The notes beneath the pieces are model-generated. The model had not been told where the DNA came from and ran no database searches. It was given only the letters and a program-made list of their open reading frames with translations. Of a stretch of 64,000 nt of DNA, positions 7,647 through 16,095 are shown in pieces. Source of the stretch: MPNO01 sp965205995 (GTDB lineage: Bacteria; Pseudomonadota; Alphaproteobacteria; MPNO01); the NCBI GenBank assembly GCA_965205995.1, contig OZ242200.1, forward strand, positions 434,001 to 498,000. Reading direction: 5' to 3'. Both the position numbers and the translations under genes were made by a program. The first letter of the stretch is position 1; each line of letters starts with the position of its first letter.

Positions 7647-8539
7647 CACGCGGCCCTCCCGGGTTTGGGCGCGCGCCGCCCTTCGTAATAGGCGACGAAG
7701 ACGGCGCTCGCGCAAATCATGATCCCGCCTATCCAGGTCATCGCATCGGGCGATTCGCCGAACGCGAAATAGCCGATCAGCGCCGCCCATACCAGCCGGA
7801 TATAGTCGACGGGAGAAACCAGGCTGGTGTCGCCTTCCTTGAGCGCCTGGTTGAGGAAGAGATGCCCGGTGGTGCCGAGCGCCGCAAGAATGAACAGGCT
7901 GACATATTGCCCCGGCGCCGGCCAGGTCCAGAACGGCAGCGCGGCCAGGAACGACATCGGGGCGAGGATGATCATCATGTAGGCGGTGATGGTGATGCTG
8001 GATTCGGTCCTGGTCAGGGACTTGATGACCAGCATCGCGAAGGCCCACAGCAGCGCCGCGGCGACGGTCAGGAGGGGGCCGAGCCCGATTTCGGCGAATC
8101 CCGGGCGCAGGATGACGAGAGCGCCGAGAAAACCGAAGCCGATCCCCACCCAGCGCGCCGGCCTTACCCGCTCGCCGAGGATCACGATCGCCAGCGCGCT
8201 GGCGAAGATCGGCGCCGTGAAGGTAAGCGCGGTGACGTCGGCGAAAGGCGCGATGGTGATCGCATAGAAGAAGCACAGCATCGAGACCAGGTTGAGGATC
8301 CCGCGCAGCGCATGGGTCTTGAGCTTCCGGGTCCTGAGCGGCGCGACGCCGTAGCGAAACAGCAGCGGCGCGAGGAAGACCAGGCCGAACAGATTGCGGA
8401 AGAAGGCGACCTCGAACGGGTGCAGGCCCTGCGCGGTATGGCGGATCATCGCGTGCATCGAGGTAAAGGCGATGGTCGCCATCAGCATCATCGCCATGGC
8501 GCGGAGCTTGCCGGCCCGGGCGTCGGCCGCGCCGGTCAA
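7646..8539 (-). CDS. DMT-superfamily (EamA) transporter
   Basis: 297 aa if started at the TTG whose T sits at 8539. That TTG overlaps the TGA of the upstream acyl-CoA dehydrogenase (TTGA). ATG at 8497 would give 283 aa and begin almost inside the first membrane helix. About ten hydrophobic segments in two EamA repeats are visible (e.g. VSMLCFFYAITIAP, MMIILAPMSFLAALPFW). It probably exports a small metabolite. The location, between the acyl-CoA dehydrogenase and the MBL hydrolase in one operon, gives no certain substrate. Confidence 0.85.
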   Translation of the reverse strand: MTGAADARAGKLRAMAMMLMATIAFTSMHAMIRHTAQGLHPFEVAFFRNLFGLVFLAPLLFRYGVAPLRTRKLKTHALRGILNLVSMLCFFYAITIAPFADVTALTFTAPIFASALAIVILGERVRPARWVGIGFGFLGALVILRPGFAEIGLGPLLTVAAALLWAFAMLVIKSLTRTESSITITAYMMIILAPMSFLAALPFWTWPAPGQYVSLFILAALGTTGHLFLNQALKEGDTSLVSPVDYIRLVWAALIGYFAFGESPDAMTWIGGIMICASAVFVAYYEGRRAPKPGRAA

Positions 8540-9693
8540 CCGTATTCGCGCAGAACGTGGCGGGCGAGCGCCATTTTCAAAATCTCTTCCGGCCCCTCGG
8601 TGATCATGAACGAGCGCAGATCGCGCCACAGCTTCTCGATCGGCAGGTCGGTGGTGAGCCCGATCCCGCCATGGATCTGCAGGCAGCGGTCGGCCGCCTC
8701 GTAGCCGGCGCGGTCGCCGATATATTTGCACATATAGGACTGGTAGCGGATGTCCTCGCCCCGGTCGTAGCGCGCGGCGGCGTCATAGACCATCAGCCTG
8801 AGCTGGTGCAGCTCGGCATAGGTGTCGACCAGCATCCACTGCACCGCCTGGCGCTCGGCCAGCGGCTTGCCGAAGGTCACGCGCTGCTGCGCGTAGGAGG
8901 CGCCGAGCTCGAGGCAGCGTTCCATCGTGCCGATGCCGAGCGAGCCGTGGCGCATGCGCCCGAAGGTGATCCAGCTCTGCGCCATGCGGAACCCGTCGCC
9001 CTCGTTGCCGATCAGGTTCTCGACCGGGACCCGGACGTCCTGGAAGCCGACCTCGCAGGGCCGGTCGTCCATCATGGTCTCCTGCTGGCGGATCACCTCG
9101 ACGCCCGGCGTGTCCATGTCCACCAGGATGCAGGAGATCCCGCCGCGCGCGCCCTTCTCGCGGTCGGTGAGGCAGACCACCTGGGCGAAATCGGCTTCAT
9201 CGCCGCCGGTGATGAAGCGCTTCATCCCGTTGATCACGTACCGGTCGCCGTCGCGGACCGCGGTGGTGCGCATGCTCGCGGGGTCGCCGCCGGCATCGGG
9301 CTCGGTCTGGCAGAAGGCGGCGTATTTCTCGCCCCGGATACAGGGCCAGAGATATTTGTCCTTCTGGTCGTCGCGCAGGAACTGGAGCAGGATCGGGCTG
9401 ACATCGGGGCCGAAGATCCAGGGCTTGCGCCGCGGGAAGGCGATGGTGCGGCCGGTCTCCTCCCAGACCAGCACGCGGGCCAGCAGGCCGAGCCCCATGC
9501 CGCCATATTCCTCGGGGATGTCGATCATCCAGATCCCGAGCTCGCGGGCCCGGGCCTCCAGCTTCTCGCGGATTTCGGGGACCATCAAATGGCCGTCATA
9601 GGCCTCGCGCTCGATCGGGATCACCTCGTTGTCGATGAAGCGCCGGAGCGTGTCCTTCATCATGCGAAGCTCTTCGGGAAGCTCGAAATCCAT
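8536..9693 (-). CDS. Acyl-CoA dehydrogenase family protein
   Basis: 385 aa from ATG 9693. The three ACAD domains are visible: an N-terminal helical domain (MDFELPEELRMMKDTL), the FAD-binding middle region (CQTEPDAGGDPASM; VINGMKRFITGG), and the C-terminal helical domain with CLQIHGGIGLTTDLPIEKLWRD. The IHGG motif is typical, but the catalytic base cannot be placed with confidence. The usual W/YEGT near the C-terminus is replaced by TEGPEEI. First gene of the minus-strand operon ending with dctP. Confidence 0.88.
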   Translation of the reverse strand: MDFELPEELRMMKDTLRRFIDNEVIPIEREAYDGHLMVPEIREKLEARARELGIWMIDIPEEYGGMGLGLLARVLVWEETGRTIAFPRRKPWIFGPDVSPILLQFLRDDQKDKYLWPCIRGEKYAAFCQTEPDAGGDPASMRTTAVRDGDRYVINGMKRFITGGDEADFAQVVCLTDREKGARGGISCILVDMDTPGVEVIRQQETMMDDRPCEVGFQDVRVPVENLIGNEGDGFRMAQSWITFGRMRHGSLGIGTMERCLELGASYAQQRVTFGKPLAERQAVQWMLVDTYAELHQLRLMVYDAAARYDRGEDIRYQSYMCKYIGDRAGYEAADRCLQIHGGIGLTTDLPIEKLWRDLRSFMITEGPEEILKMALARHVLREYG

Positions 9694-9723
9694 GATCGTC
9701 TCCCTGGTCGCGACGGCGCCCGA

Positions 9724-9753
9724 CAGTAAGCGGCGGCCCCGGCGGCGGGTCAA
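9724..9753 (-). promoter_or_regulatory. Promoter of the acyl-CoA dehydrogenase-DMT-MBL-dctP operon
   Basis: On the minus strand, -35 TTGACC (9748-9753) and -10 TTACTG (9724-9729) are 18 bases apart. They lie about 30 bases upstream of the ATG at 9693, which has a GGGAGA ribosome-binding site. Inferred from consensus match. Confidence 0.45.
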
Positions 9754-9828
9754 GGCGGGGCCCGCTCGACTTCGCCGGAGAACGGACTACATTCCCGGGC
9801 GGCGGACAGGCGAACGGAGGAACCGGCC

Positions 9829-10800
9829 ATGGGCATGCTGATCGACGGCGAGTGGATCGACGACGACGCGAAATACCGCAACCCCGAGGGCGGCGCCTTC
9901 GTCCGCGCGGAATCTGTCTTCAGGTCGTGGATCACGGCCGACGGGTCGTCCGGCTTCGCGGCCGAGCCCGACCGCTACCATTTGTTCCTAGCGCCCAACT
10001 GCCCGTGGGCCCACCGGACCCAGATCGTGCGCTATCTCAAGGGGCTGGAGGGCATGATCTCGATCAACCTGGCGGACCTTCCGCGCCAGCGGAGCTGGGC
10101 CTATTCGCAAGGAATCGGGCGCGACCTGGTGCCGGTGGACGGCGTGTTCGAGCTGCACCGGGCCTATGTCTCCGCCGATCCGGACTATAGCGGCCGGGTC
10201 ACTGTGCCGACCCTGTTCGACAAGCAGGAATGGACGGTCGTCTCCAACGAATCGTCCGAGATCGTGCGCATGCTGAACACCGAGTTCGACGGTCTCGGCG
10301 CGACCCGGCTCGACCTCTACCCGGAGGATCTGCGCCCCGAGATCGACGCCTTCAACGAGCGTATCTACGAGACCGTCAATAACGGCGTCTACCGGACCGG
10401 CTTCGCGAAGACGCAGGAGGCCTATGAGGAGGCCTGCAACCGGCTGTTCGACACGCTGGACTATCTCGACGACGTGCTGGGCGAGCGGCGCTATCTCTGC
10501 GGCGAGCGCCTGACCGAGGCCGACTGGCGGCTCTACCCGACTTTGATCCGCTTCGACTGCGTCTATCACGGCCATTTCAAGTGCAACAAGCGGCGCATCG
10601 ACGACTACCCGAACCTGTCGAACTATCTGCGCGAGCTGTATCAGCTCCCCGGGATCGCCGAGCGAACCGACATTCCCGGCATCAAGCGCGGCTATTACGG
10701 CGACATGAAGCACATCAACCCGACCGGGATCGTGCCGCTGGGACCGGATATCCACCTAAACGCCCCGCACGACCGGGAAAAGCTGCGCAAGGCCGCCTGA
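9829..10800 (+). CDS. Glutathione S-transferase omega-like / glutathionyl-hydroquinone reductase
   Basis: 323 aa, the length of the YqjG/PcpF class rather than plain GSTs (~210 aa). The thioredoxin-like domain carries NCPWAHR with catalytic Cys58. The C-terminal helical domain includes RYLCGERLTEADWRL and a FDCVYHGHFKCN stretch characteristic of glutathionyl-hydroquinone reductases. These enzymes reduce glutathionylated hydroquinones with GSH. A ribosome-binding site (GGAGG) precedes the ATG. The gene stands alone, divergent from the acyl-CoA dehydrogenase operon. Confidence 0.9.
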   Translation: MGMLIDGEWIDDDAKYRNPEGGAFVRAESVFRSWITADGSSGFAAEPDRYHLFLAPNCPWAHRTQIVRYLKGLEGMISINLADLPRQRSWAYSQGIGRDLVPVDGVFELHRAYVSADPDYSGRVTVPTLFDKQEWTVVSNESSEIVRMLNTEFDGLGATRLDLYPEDLRPEIDAFNERIYETVNNGVYRTGFAKTQEAYEEACNRLFDTLDYLDDVLGERRYLCGERLTEADWRLYPTLIRFDCVYHGHFKCNKRRIDDYPNLSNYLRELYQLPGIAERTDIPGIKRGYYGDMKHINPTGIVPLGPDIHLNAPHDREKLRKAA

Positions 10801-10806
10801 GGCCGC

Positions 10807-11398
10807 TTATCCGTCCCGGAAGGGCGGGAAGCCGGCGTAGCTCTCCGCGTGGTCGTCGTCGAACCCCGCCATGCCCGGCCGGGTGAGGCAGCCCTTGGGC
10901 CGCGCGAAGCTGTCGATCCGCCGCGCCGGGCGTTCGTGCCACTGGATGTTGAAGGCGGCGAGCTTGGGAAAGAAGCAGAGCCGCGAATAGGGCAAATGGT
11001 CGTGGACGAACCAGGCAAGCGGCCGCCAGTCCCCGGTCCCGGCGTAGCGGTCGGCGAACCAGGGGATCGCGACGCAGGCGGTGGCGCCCATGCAGCCATC
11101 GGCGTCGCGCCGGTCCCAGATATGCCCGGCACGGCTCGCCTCGTTCGAGGCGCAGTTGAGGCGGTTCCGGTTGCCGAACCCGTTGACCGCCTCGGAGCGG
11201 TAGCCGGAGCGGACCGAGACGGTCCCGAAGGTCTCGCGGAGGGGTTCGAGCAACGTCTCGCAGAGCCGGGTGCCGGCGGCGATCGCCGTCGGGGATGTTG
11301 GCGAGCCCGTGAATGGCCGCGATCTCGCTATAGAGGAAATCGCGCATGAAGAACGAGGGCGACAGCCGCACCCGGCCGAGTTCCTCGAGCGCCCTCAT
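10807..11398 (-). pseudogene. Frameshifted peptidase M15-like (murein-peptidase fold) gene
   Basis: Two minus-strand frames make one protein. The 5' part (ATG 11398; alternative 11416) reads RVRLSPSFFMRDFLYSEIAAIHGLANIPD. After about base 11287 the reading continues in another frame as AIAAGTRLCETLLEPLRETFG and then VSVRSGYRSEAVNG to the stop at 10807. The joined product would be about 197 aa. RSGYRS and the SEIAAIHGL start resemble M15-type D-Ala-D-Ala carboxypeptidase relatives. The break looks like one extra (or two missing) bases between GAC and GCG. It may be a real pseudogene or an assembly error. It follows the COG0523 GTPase on the same strand. Confidence 0.7.
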
Positions 11399-11427
11399 CG
11401 AACCCGGCCGGCGCATCGGGGCGTTCT

Positions 11428-12492
11428 CTAGGTCTTGGCCATCGCCGCCTTCATGTCCTCGAGGATCCGTTCCACCGTTTCCTGCTTCAGATCCTGGGTG
11501 ATGAAGACGATCCGGCTCCGCGTGTCGCCGTCGGGCCATTCGGGGAGCTGGGCGGGGTCGTGGAAGAGGTGCTGCACACCGTGGATCGCGATCGGCTTGT
11601 CCTGGCCGGCGACGTTGACGATCCCCTTGATGCGCAGCAGCTTTTCCCCATGGGTCGCGATCAGGGTGCGGATCCAGGCGACGAAGGGCTCCCACGCCAG
11701 CGGCTCGTCGTAGCGCAGACAATAGGCGCGGATGCTGTCGTCGTGGCGGTTGACGTCGTGGTGGTGGTGCCCGCCGTCCCCGTGCCCGCCCTCTTCATAG
11801 GCTTCGTCGCGCAGCCAGCGCTGCACGTCGAGGCTCTTGGTCGCCGGGTCGTAGAGGCCGGTATCGAACAGCGCGTCGGGATGGATCGCGCCATGCTCGG
11901 CGCGGACGATGGATGCGCCCGGGTTGAGCGCGCGCAGGCTGGATTCGAGCGAATCGATATCCTCGTCCTCGGCGAGGTCGCCCTTGGTGATGACGATGCG
12001 GTCGGCCACCGCCGCCTGCTTGACCGATTCGCGGTGCCGGGTGAGCTGGATGTCGCCGTTGACCCCGTCGACCGCGGTCACCACCCCGTCGAGCGCGTAG
12101 CGGTTGGCGATCACCCGGTCGGTCATCAGCGTGTGGATGACCGGCGCCGGGTCGGCGAGCCCGGTGGTCTCGATCACCACGCGGGAGAACGGCGGCACCT
12201 CGCCCTTGACCCGCTTGATGAACAGCTCGCGCAGCGCGCGGGCGAGGTCGTCGCGGACGGTGCAGCAGAGGCAGCCCGCGTTGAGCAGCACGGTGTCCTC
12301 GTCGATCTGCTCGATCAGATGGTGGTCGAGCCCGATCTCGCCGAACTCGTTGACCAGAACCGCCGTATCAGACATCTCAGGATGCTTCAACAAGGCATTG
12401 ATAAGGGTCGTCTTTCCACTGCCTAAAAAACCCGTGAGCAGGGAGGTCTGGACGATATCCTCGGGCTCGGGCGGGGTGTGCGCTTCGGTCAT
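11428..12492 (-). CDS. COG0523/CobW-family GTPase metallochaperone
   Basis: 354 aa. Walker A is GFLGSGKTT (residues 21-29), and the family's metal-binding GCLCC motif lies at 73-77. The conserved EFGEIGLD is also present. A His-rich loop (GHGDGGHHHHD) around residue 240 precedes the CobW C-terminal domain. Such proteins deliver metals, often zinc, to client enzymes. The ATG at 12492 overlaps the stop of hisI by four bases (ATGA). HisI is itself a zinc enzyme, so zinc is the likeliest cargo. An alternative is a cobalt or nitrile-hydratase chaperone, with no supporting neighbour here. Confidence 0.9.
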   Translation of the reverse strand: MTEAHTPPEPEDIVQTSLLTGFLGSGKTTLINALLKHPEMSDTAVLVNEFGEIGLDHHLIEQIDEDTVLLNAGCLCCTVRDDLARALRELFIKRVKGEVPPFSRVVIETTGLADPAPVIHTLMTDRVIANRYALDGVVTAVDGVNGDIQLTRHRESVKQAAVADRIVITKGDLAEDEDIDSLESSLRALNPGASIVRAEHGAIHPDALFDTGLYDPATKSLDVQRWLRDEAYEEGGHGDGGHHHHDVNRHDDSIRAYCLRYDEPLAWEPFVAWIRTLIATHGEKLLRIKGIVNVAGQDKPIAIHGVQHLFHDPAQLPEWPDGDTRSRIVFITQDLKQETVERILEDMKAAMAKT

Positions 12493-12893
12493 TTTGGGTA
12501 GAGCTCCGCGGGGTCGATCTCGATTTCGCCGATTGTCGCGAGGCCGTCGCCGCTGGCGGCGCGAAAGAAGCAGCTCCGCCGCCCGGTATGGCAGGCAACC
12601 CCGGTCTGGTCGACCGCCAGCAACAGCGTGTCGCCGTCGCAGTCGAGGCGCAATTCGACCAGTTCCTGAATTTGTCCCGAGCTCTCGCCCTTGCGCCACA
12701 GCGCGTTTCGCGAGCGCGAGAAATAGCAGACCCGGCCGCTGGCCAGGGTCTCGGCGACCGCCTCCCGGCTCATCCAGGCCATCATCAACACTTCGCCGCT
12801 GTCGTGCTGCTGCGCGATCGCCGGCACCAGCCCGTCGCCGTTCCACGCGATCGCATCGAGGGTCGCGGCGATGCCCGCCTCGGACACGCCCAT
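12489..12893 (-). CDS. hisI: Phosphoribosyl-AMP cyclohydrolase HisI
   Basis: 134 aa from ATG 12893. A GTG at 12941 would add 16 residues, but these use codons rare here (AGA, ATA, AAT) and look like AT-rich promoter DNA. Catalyses the third step of histidine synthesis, opening the ring of phosphoribosyl-AMP. Signatures are VLMMAWMSREAV, YFSRSR, LWRKGESSGQ, the metal-binding DCDGD, and the zinc cysteines in ACHTGRRSC. HisE is not attached. It lies between metC-like and COG0523 genes on the same strand, rather than in a his operon. Confidence 0.93.
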   Translation of the reverse strand: MGVSEAGIAATLDAIAWNGDGLVPAIAQQHDSGEVLMMAWMSREAVAETLASGRVCYFSRSRNALWRKGESSGQIQELVELRLDCDGDTLLLAVDQTGVACHTGRRSCFFRAASGDGLATIGEIEIDPAELYPK

Positions 12894-12963
12894 GGCTTCG
12901 GTTCCCGTATTATCGATGCTTTCTATTCTAGGCTCGTTCACAGCGGAAACGAAGCGGGAGCGG

Positions 12964-14133
12964 TCAACGCGCGGCGTTCAGACGCTCCAGGCCGCGCGCG
13001 AGATCGCCGATCAGGTCGCCGGTGTCCTCGAGCCCGGCATGGATGCGCAGGCTCGGGCCTTCCTCCCATGACGTGGCCGTCCGGATGGCCGCCGGGTTGG
13101 TCGGCAGGATGAGGCTTTCGAAGCCGCCCCAGCTCGCCCCCATCGAGAACAGCGTCATGCCGTCGAGCATCGCCTCCACGGCCGCTTGCGGCGCCGGGTT
13201 GAGCACCACGCCGAACAGGCCGCAGGCGCCGGTGAAATCCCGCTTCCACAGCGCGTGGCCGGGATCTTCCGGCAGCGCCGGATGCAGCACCCGGCTGACT
13301 TCGGGGCGGCTCTGCAGCCAGCGGGCGAGGATCAGCCCGTTCTCGTGGTGCTGGCGCAGCCGCACCCCGAGCGTGCGCAGCCCGCGGAGCGCGAGATAGA
13401 CATCGTCCGGCCCGCAATTGGCGCCGAGATCGGCGGCGGATTGGCGAATTTTGGGCCACAGCGCCTCGCTGGTGGCGATCGTGCCCATCATCACGTCGGA
13501 ATGGCCGACGATGTATTTGGTGGCAGCCTGCACCGAGACATCGACGCCGTGCTCGAACGGCTTGAACAGCACGCCGGCGGCCCAGGTATTGTCCATGATC
13601 ACCACCGCGCCGGCCGCGTGGGCGGGGGCGGCGACCGCCGGGATATCGGTCATCTCGAAGGTGAGCGAGCCCGGCGATTCGACATAGACGATGCGGGTCC
13701 GGTCGCGGATCAGCCCGGCCACACCGCCGCCGATCGCGGGATCGAAATAGGTCGTCTCGACCCCGAAACGCCCCAGGAAGCCGTCGCAGAAGCGCCGCGC
13801 CGGGCTGTAGACATTGTCCGCCATCAGGATGTGATCGCCGGTCTCGACGAAGGCGAGGATGGCGGCGTTGATCGCCGCCAGGCCGGAGCCGAGGCAGACC
13901 GCCCGCTCGCCGCCCTCGACCGCCGCCACCGCCTCCTCCAGCGCCGAATGGGTCGGAGTTCCGTGCCGGCCATAGGTATAGACCCGGGGCTCGAACCGCC
14001 GTTCGCGCGCCTCGCGCATCGCCGCCACGGTCGGGTGCGTGATCGTGGAGGCGTGGTAGACGGGCGGGTTGACGATACCGAAATTGGCCTCGGGATCGCG
14101 CCCGGCCGTGGTGATGATCGTGTCTTCCTTCAT
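12964..14133 (-). CDS. metC: Cystathionine beta-lyase / Cys-Met metabolism PLP enzyme
   Basis: 389 aa from ATG 14133. PLP fold type I of the Cys/Met metabolism family: YGRHGTPTHSALEEA near the N-terminus, GSGLAAI, the Asp that binds the PLP ring nitrogen in VIMDNTW, and the Schiff-base lysine in QAATKYIVGHSD. The later SWGGFESL is typical of cystathionine beta-lyases (MetC). Expected to cleave cystathionine to homocysteine, pyruvate and ammonia. A gamma-lyase role cannot be excluded. Upstream gene of the hisI-COG0523 run. Confidence 0.85.
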   Translation of the reverse strand: MKEDTIITTAGRDPEANFGIVNPPVYHASTITHPTVAAMREARERRFEPRVYTYGRHGTPTHSALEEAVAAVEGGERAVCLGSGLAAINAAILAFVETGDHILMADNVYSPARRFCDGFLGRFGVETTYFDPAIGGGVAGLIRDRTRIVYVESPGSLTFEMTDIPAVAAPAHAAGAVVIMDNTWAAGVLFKPFEHGVDVSVQAATKYIVGHSDVMMGTIATSEALWPKIRQSAADLGANCGPDDVYLALRGLRTLGVRLRQHHENGLILARWLQSRPEVSRVLHPALPEDPGHALWKRDFTGACGLFGVVLNPAPQAAVEAMLDGMTLFSMGASWGGFESLILPTNPAAIRTATSWEEGPSLRIHAGLEDTGDLIGDLARGLERLNAAR

Positions 14134-14212
14134 GGCGCGGCCCGTGGGATGGTGAGTGGGGTGGTGAAAAGGCCGCGCATCCTGCCAGCCGGGACCGGGC
14201 GGCGCCAGTAGT

Positions 14213-15064
14213 TCAGGTCTCGACCGGGGTGTCCGTCCGCATGCCCCATTCGGACCAGGATCCGTCATAGACCGCGACCTCGTCCTGGCCGATCAGATGG
14301 AGCCCGAAGGCGAGCAGCGAGGCCGTCACCCCCGATCCGCAGGTGGTGGTGACCGGCCTCTCGACGTCGATCCCGGCGTCGCCGAACAGCGCGCGGAGCT
14401 CCGCCGGCGGCCTGACCGTTCCGCTCTCCGGGTCGACCAGGCGGTTGAAGGGCAGGTTCCGGCTGCCCGGGATATGGCCCGCCCGGCATCCCGGCCGCGG
14501 CTCGGGCTCGGTGCCGGCGAAGCGGCCGGGGGCGCGGGCATCGAGGATCTGGAGCGCCGCGCCGTCGAGGCTTGCTGCGATCGCCTCCAGGTCGGAAATG
14601 CGGTCCGGGCGGGGTCCGGCGGTAAAGGCGTCCGGGGCGGGGCGGGGCGCCGGCGGCCCGGCATCCGTCGATCTGCCTTCCGCGATCCACTTGGCGAAGC
14701 CGCCGTCGAGGATCGACACCGAACCGTGGCCGAAATAGCGCAGCATCCACCACGCCCGGCCGACGGTCATCATGCCGACCCGGTCATAGGCGACGACGCG
14801 GGTCGAATCGCCGATGCCGAGCTCGCCCATCTGGGCGGCGAACCGGGCCGGCGAGGGCGCCATATGGGGTCTCGGGTCGTCCGGGTCGGCGATGCCGTCG
14901 ATGTCCCAGAACGCGGCGCCGCGGATATGCCCGCTTTCGTACTCGGCGCGGCCCGACCGGCCGTCGGCCGGCAAATACCAGGTGGTCTCGACCACGCGGA
15001 TAGCGGGGTCGTCGAGATGAGCATCCAGCCAATCGGTCGATACCAGGGCACCCGGTTCCGGCAC
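14213..15064 (-). CDS. sseA: 3-mercaptopyruvate / thiosulfate sulfurtransferase (rhodanese)
   Basis: 283 aa with two rhodanese domains. Start GTG at 15064 is supported by GGGAG nine bases upstream; the open frame extends further but without similarity. The N-terminal inactive domain holds HIRGAAFWDID. The C-terminal domain has the active-site loop CGSGVTAS. The CG(S/T)GVTA loop is the 3-mercaptopyruvate type. It transfers sulfane sulfur to thiols or cyanide. A weak promoter (TTCGCG, 17 bases, TAGATT; 15120-15148) lies upstream, divergent to fdhD. Confidence 0.9.
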   Translation of the reverse strand: MPEPGALVSTDWLDAHLDDPAIRVVETTWYLPADGRSGRAEYESGHIRGAAFWDIDGIADPDDPRPHMAPSPARFAAQMGELGIGDSTRVVAYDRVGMMTVGRAWWMLRYFGHGSVSILDGGFAKWIAEGRSTDAGPPAPRPAPDAFTAGPRPDRISDLEAIAASLDGAALQILDARAPGRFAGTEPEPRPGCRAGHIPGSRNLPFNRLVDPESGTVRPPAELRALFGDAGIDVERPVTTTCGSGVTASLLAFGLHLIGQDEVAVYDGSWSEWGMRTDTPVET

Positions 15065-15180
15065 TGTTCGATCTCCCGTCCTGTCGTTGCATCGCGCCAT
15101 CGCGCTATGGCGCGGGGCGAATCTACAGGACCCGGCGGCAGCCGCGAAGCGGCGGATACGGAATTCCGGGCCCGATGCGG

Positions 15181-15209
15181 TTGTCCGGCGCGCCCGGGGC
15201 GGACATATT
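15181..15209 (+). promoter_or_regulatory. Promoter of fdhD (possible leaderless start)
   Basis: -35 TTGTCC (15181-15186), a 17-base spacer, and -10 CATATT (15204-15209). The -10 ends six bases before the fdhD ATG at 15216, so the transcript should start at or beside the start codon. No Shine-Dalgarno is visible. Confidence 0.5.
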
Positions 15210-15215
15210 CCCTGC

Positions 15216-16088
15216 ATGACGGATTACCTGGTGAAGCCGGACCCGGCCGATGCAAGGCTCACCGAGCGCGTGCCCGGGGTCGATCAGGACGGCAAGGCGA
15301 TCGAAACCTCGGTCACCGTCGAGCGGCCGCTGACGCTCTTCCTCAACAGCCAGGAGATCGTCACCCTGATGACGATCGGCGACTATGTCGACTGCCTGGC
15401 GGTCGGTTACCTGATCAACCAGAACATGCTGCGCGGCGACGACGCGGTGACCGGCGTCGACTATGACGAGGAGATCGAGACCGTGGTCGTGCGCACCGCC
15501 CACGAGACCGATTTCGAGGAAAAGCTCAAGAAGCGGACGCGGACATCGGGCTGCGCGCTCGGCACGACCTTCGGCGACGTGATGGAGACCTTCGAGGAGG
15601 TCACCCTCGATCCGAACGCCGAGATCAGGACGTCGTGGCTCTACGCCCTCGCCAAGACGATCAACACGACGCCCAGCCTCTATCTCGAGGCCGGGGCGAT
15701 CCATGGCTGCGTGCTGTGCGAACGGGACCGGCCGCTGATCTATATGGAAGACGTCGGCCGCCACAACGCGGTCGACAAGATCGCCGGCTACATGCACCTC
15801 CACCGCATCGCGCCCGAAGGCAAGATGTTCTACACCACGGGCCGCCTGACCAGCGAAATGGTGATCAAGGCGGTGCAGATGCGCATCCCGATCCTGGTCT
15901 CGCGGTCGGGCTTTACCGCCTGGGGGGTCGAGCTCGCCCGTCAGGCCAATCTGACGCTGATCGGGCGCGCGCGGGGACGTCGTTTCATCGCCCTCGCGGG
16001 CGAGAGCCGGATCGTCTACGACGCCGATCCCGGGACGGTGGGCGAGGAGCCGGCGGCGGTGCAGCGCAAGGCGGGCCGCGCCGGGTGA
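15216..16088 (+). CDS. fdhD: Formate dehydrogenase accessory sulfurtransferase FdhD
   Basis: 290 aa from ATG 15216. FdhD transfers sulfur to the molybdenum cofactor of formate dehydrogenase. The family core EDVGRHNAVDK (about 178-188), TTGRLTSEMVIKA and RSGFTAWGVELA is intact. It differs from E. coli FdhD: the position normally holding CxxC has a single cysteine in SGCALG (Cys113), while CVLC (165-168) occurs in the segment where many homologues read HAA. No formate dehydrogenase gene is in the window. Downstream are a GIY-YIG-like gene and mobA, which fits a Mo-cofactor cluster. Confidence 0.9.
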   Translation: MTDYLVKPDPADARLTERVPGVDQDGKAIETSVTVERPLTLFLNSQEIVTLMTIGDYVDCLAVGYLINQNMLRGDDAVTGVDYDEEIETVVVRTAHETDFEEKLKKRTRTSGCALGTTFGDVMETFEEVTLDPNAEIRTSWLYALAKTINTTPSLYLEAGAIHGCVLCERDRPLIYMEDVGRHNAVDKIAGYMHLHRIAPEGKMFYTTGRLTSEMVIKAVQMRIPILVSRSGFTAWGVELARQANLTLIGRARGRRFIALAGESRIVYDADPGTVGEEPAAVQRKAGRAG

Positions 16089-16095
16089 GGGCGCC

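Noticed and set aside
12894..12941. GTG at 12941 as start of hisI
   Set aside because: The extra 16 codons include AGA, ATA and AAT, unusual here, and look like AT-rich promoter DNA. ATG 12893 gives the typical HisI length.
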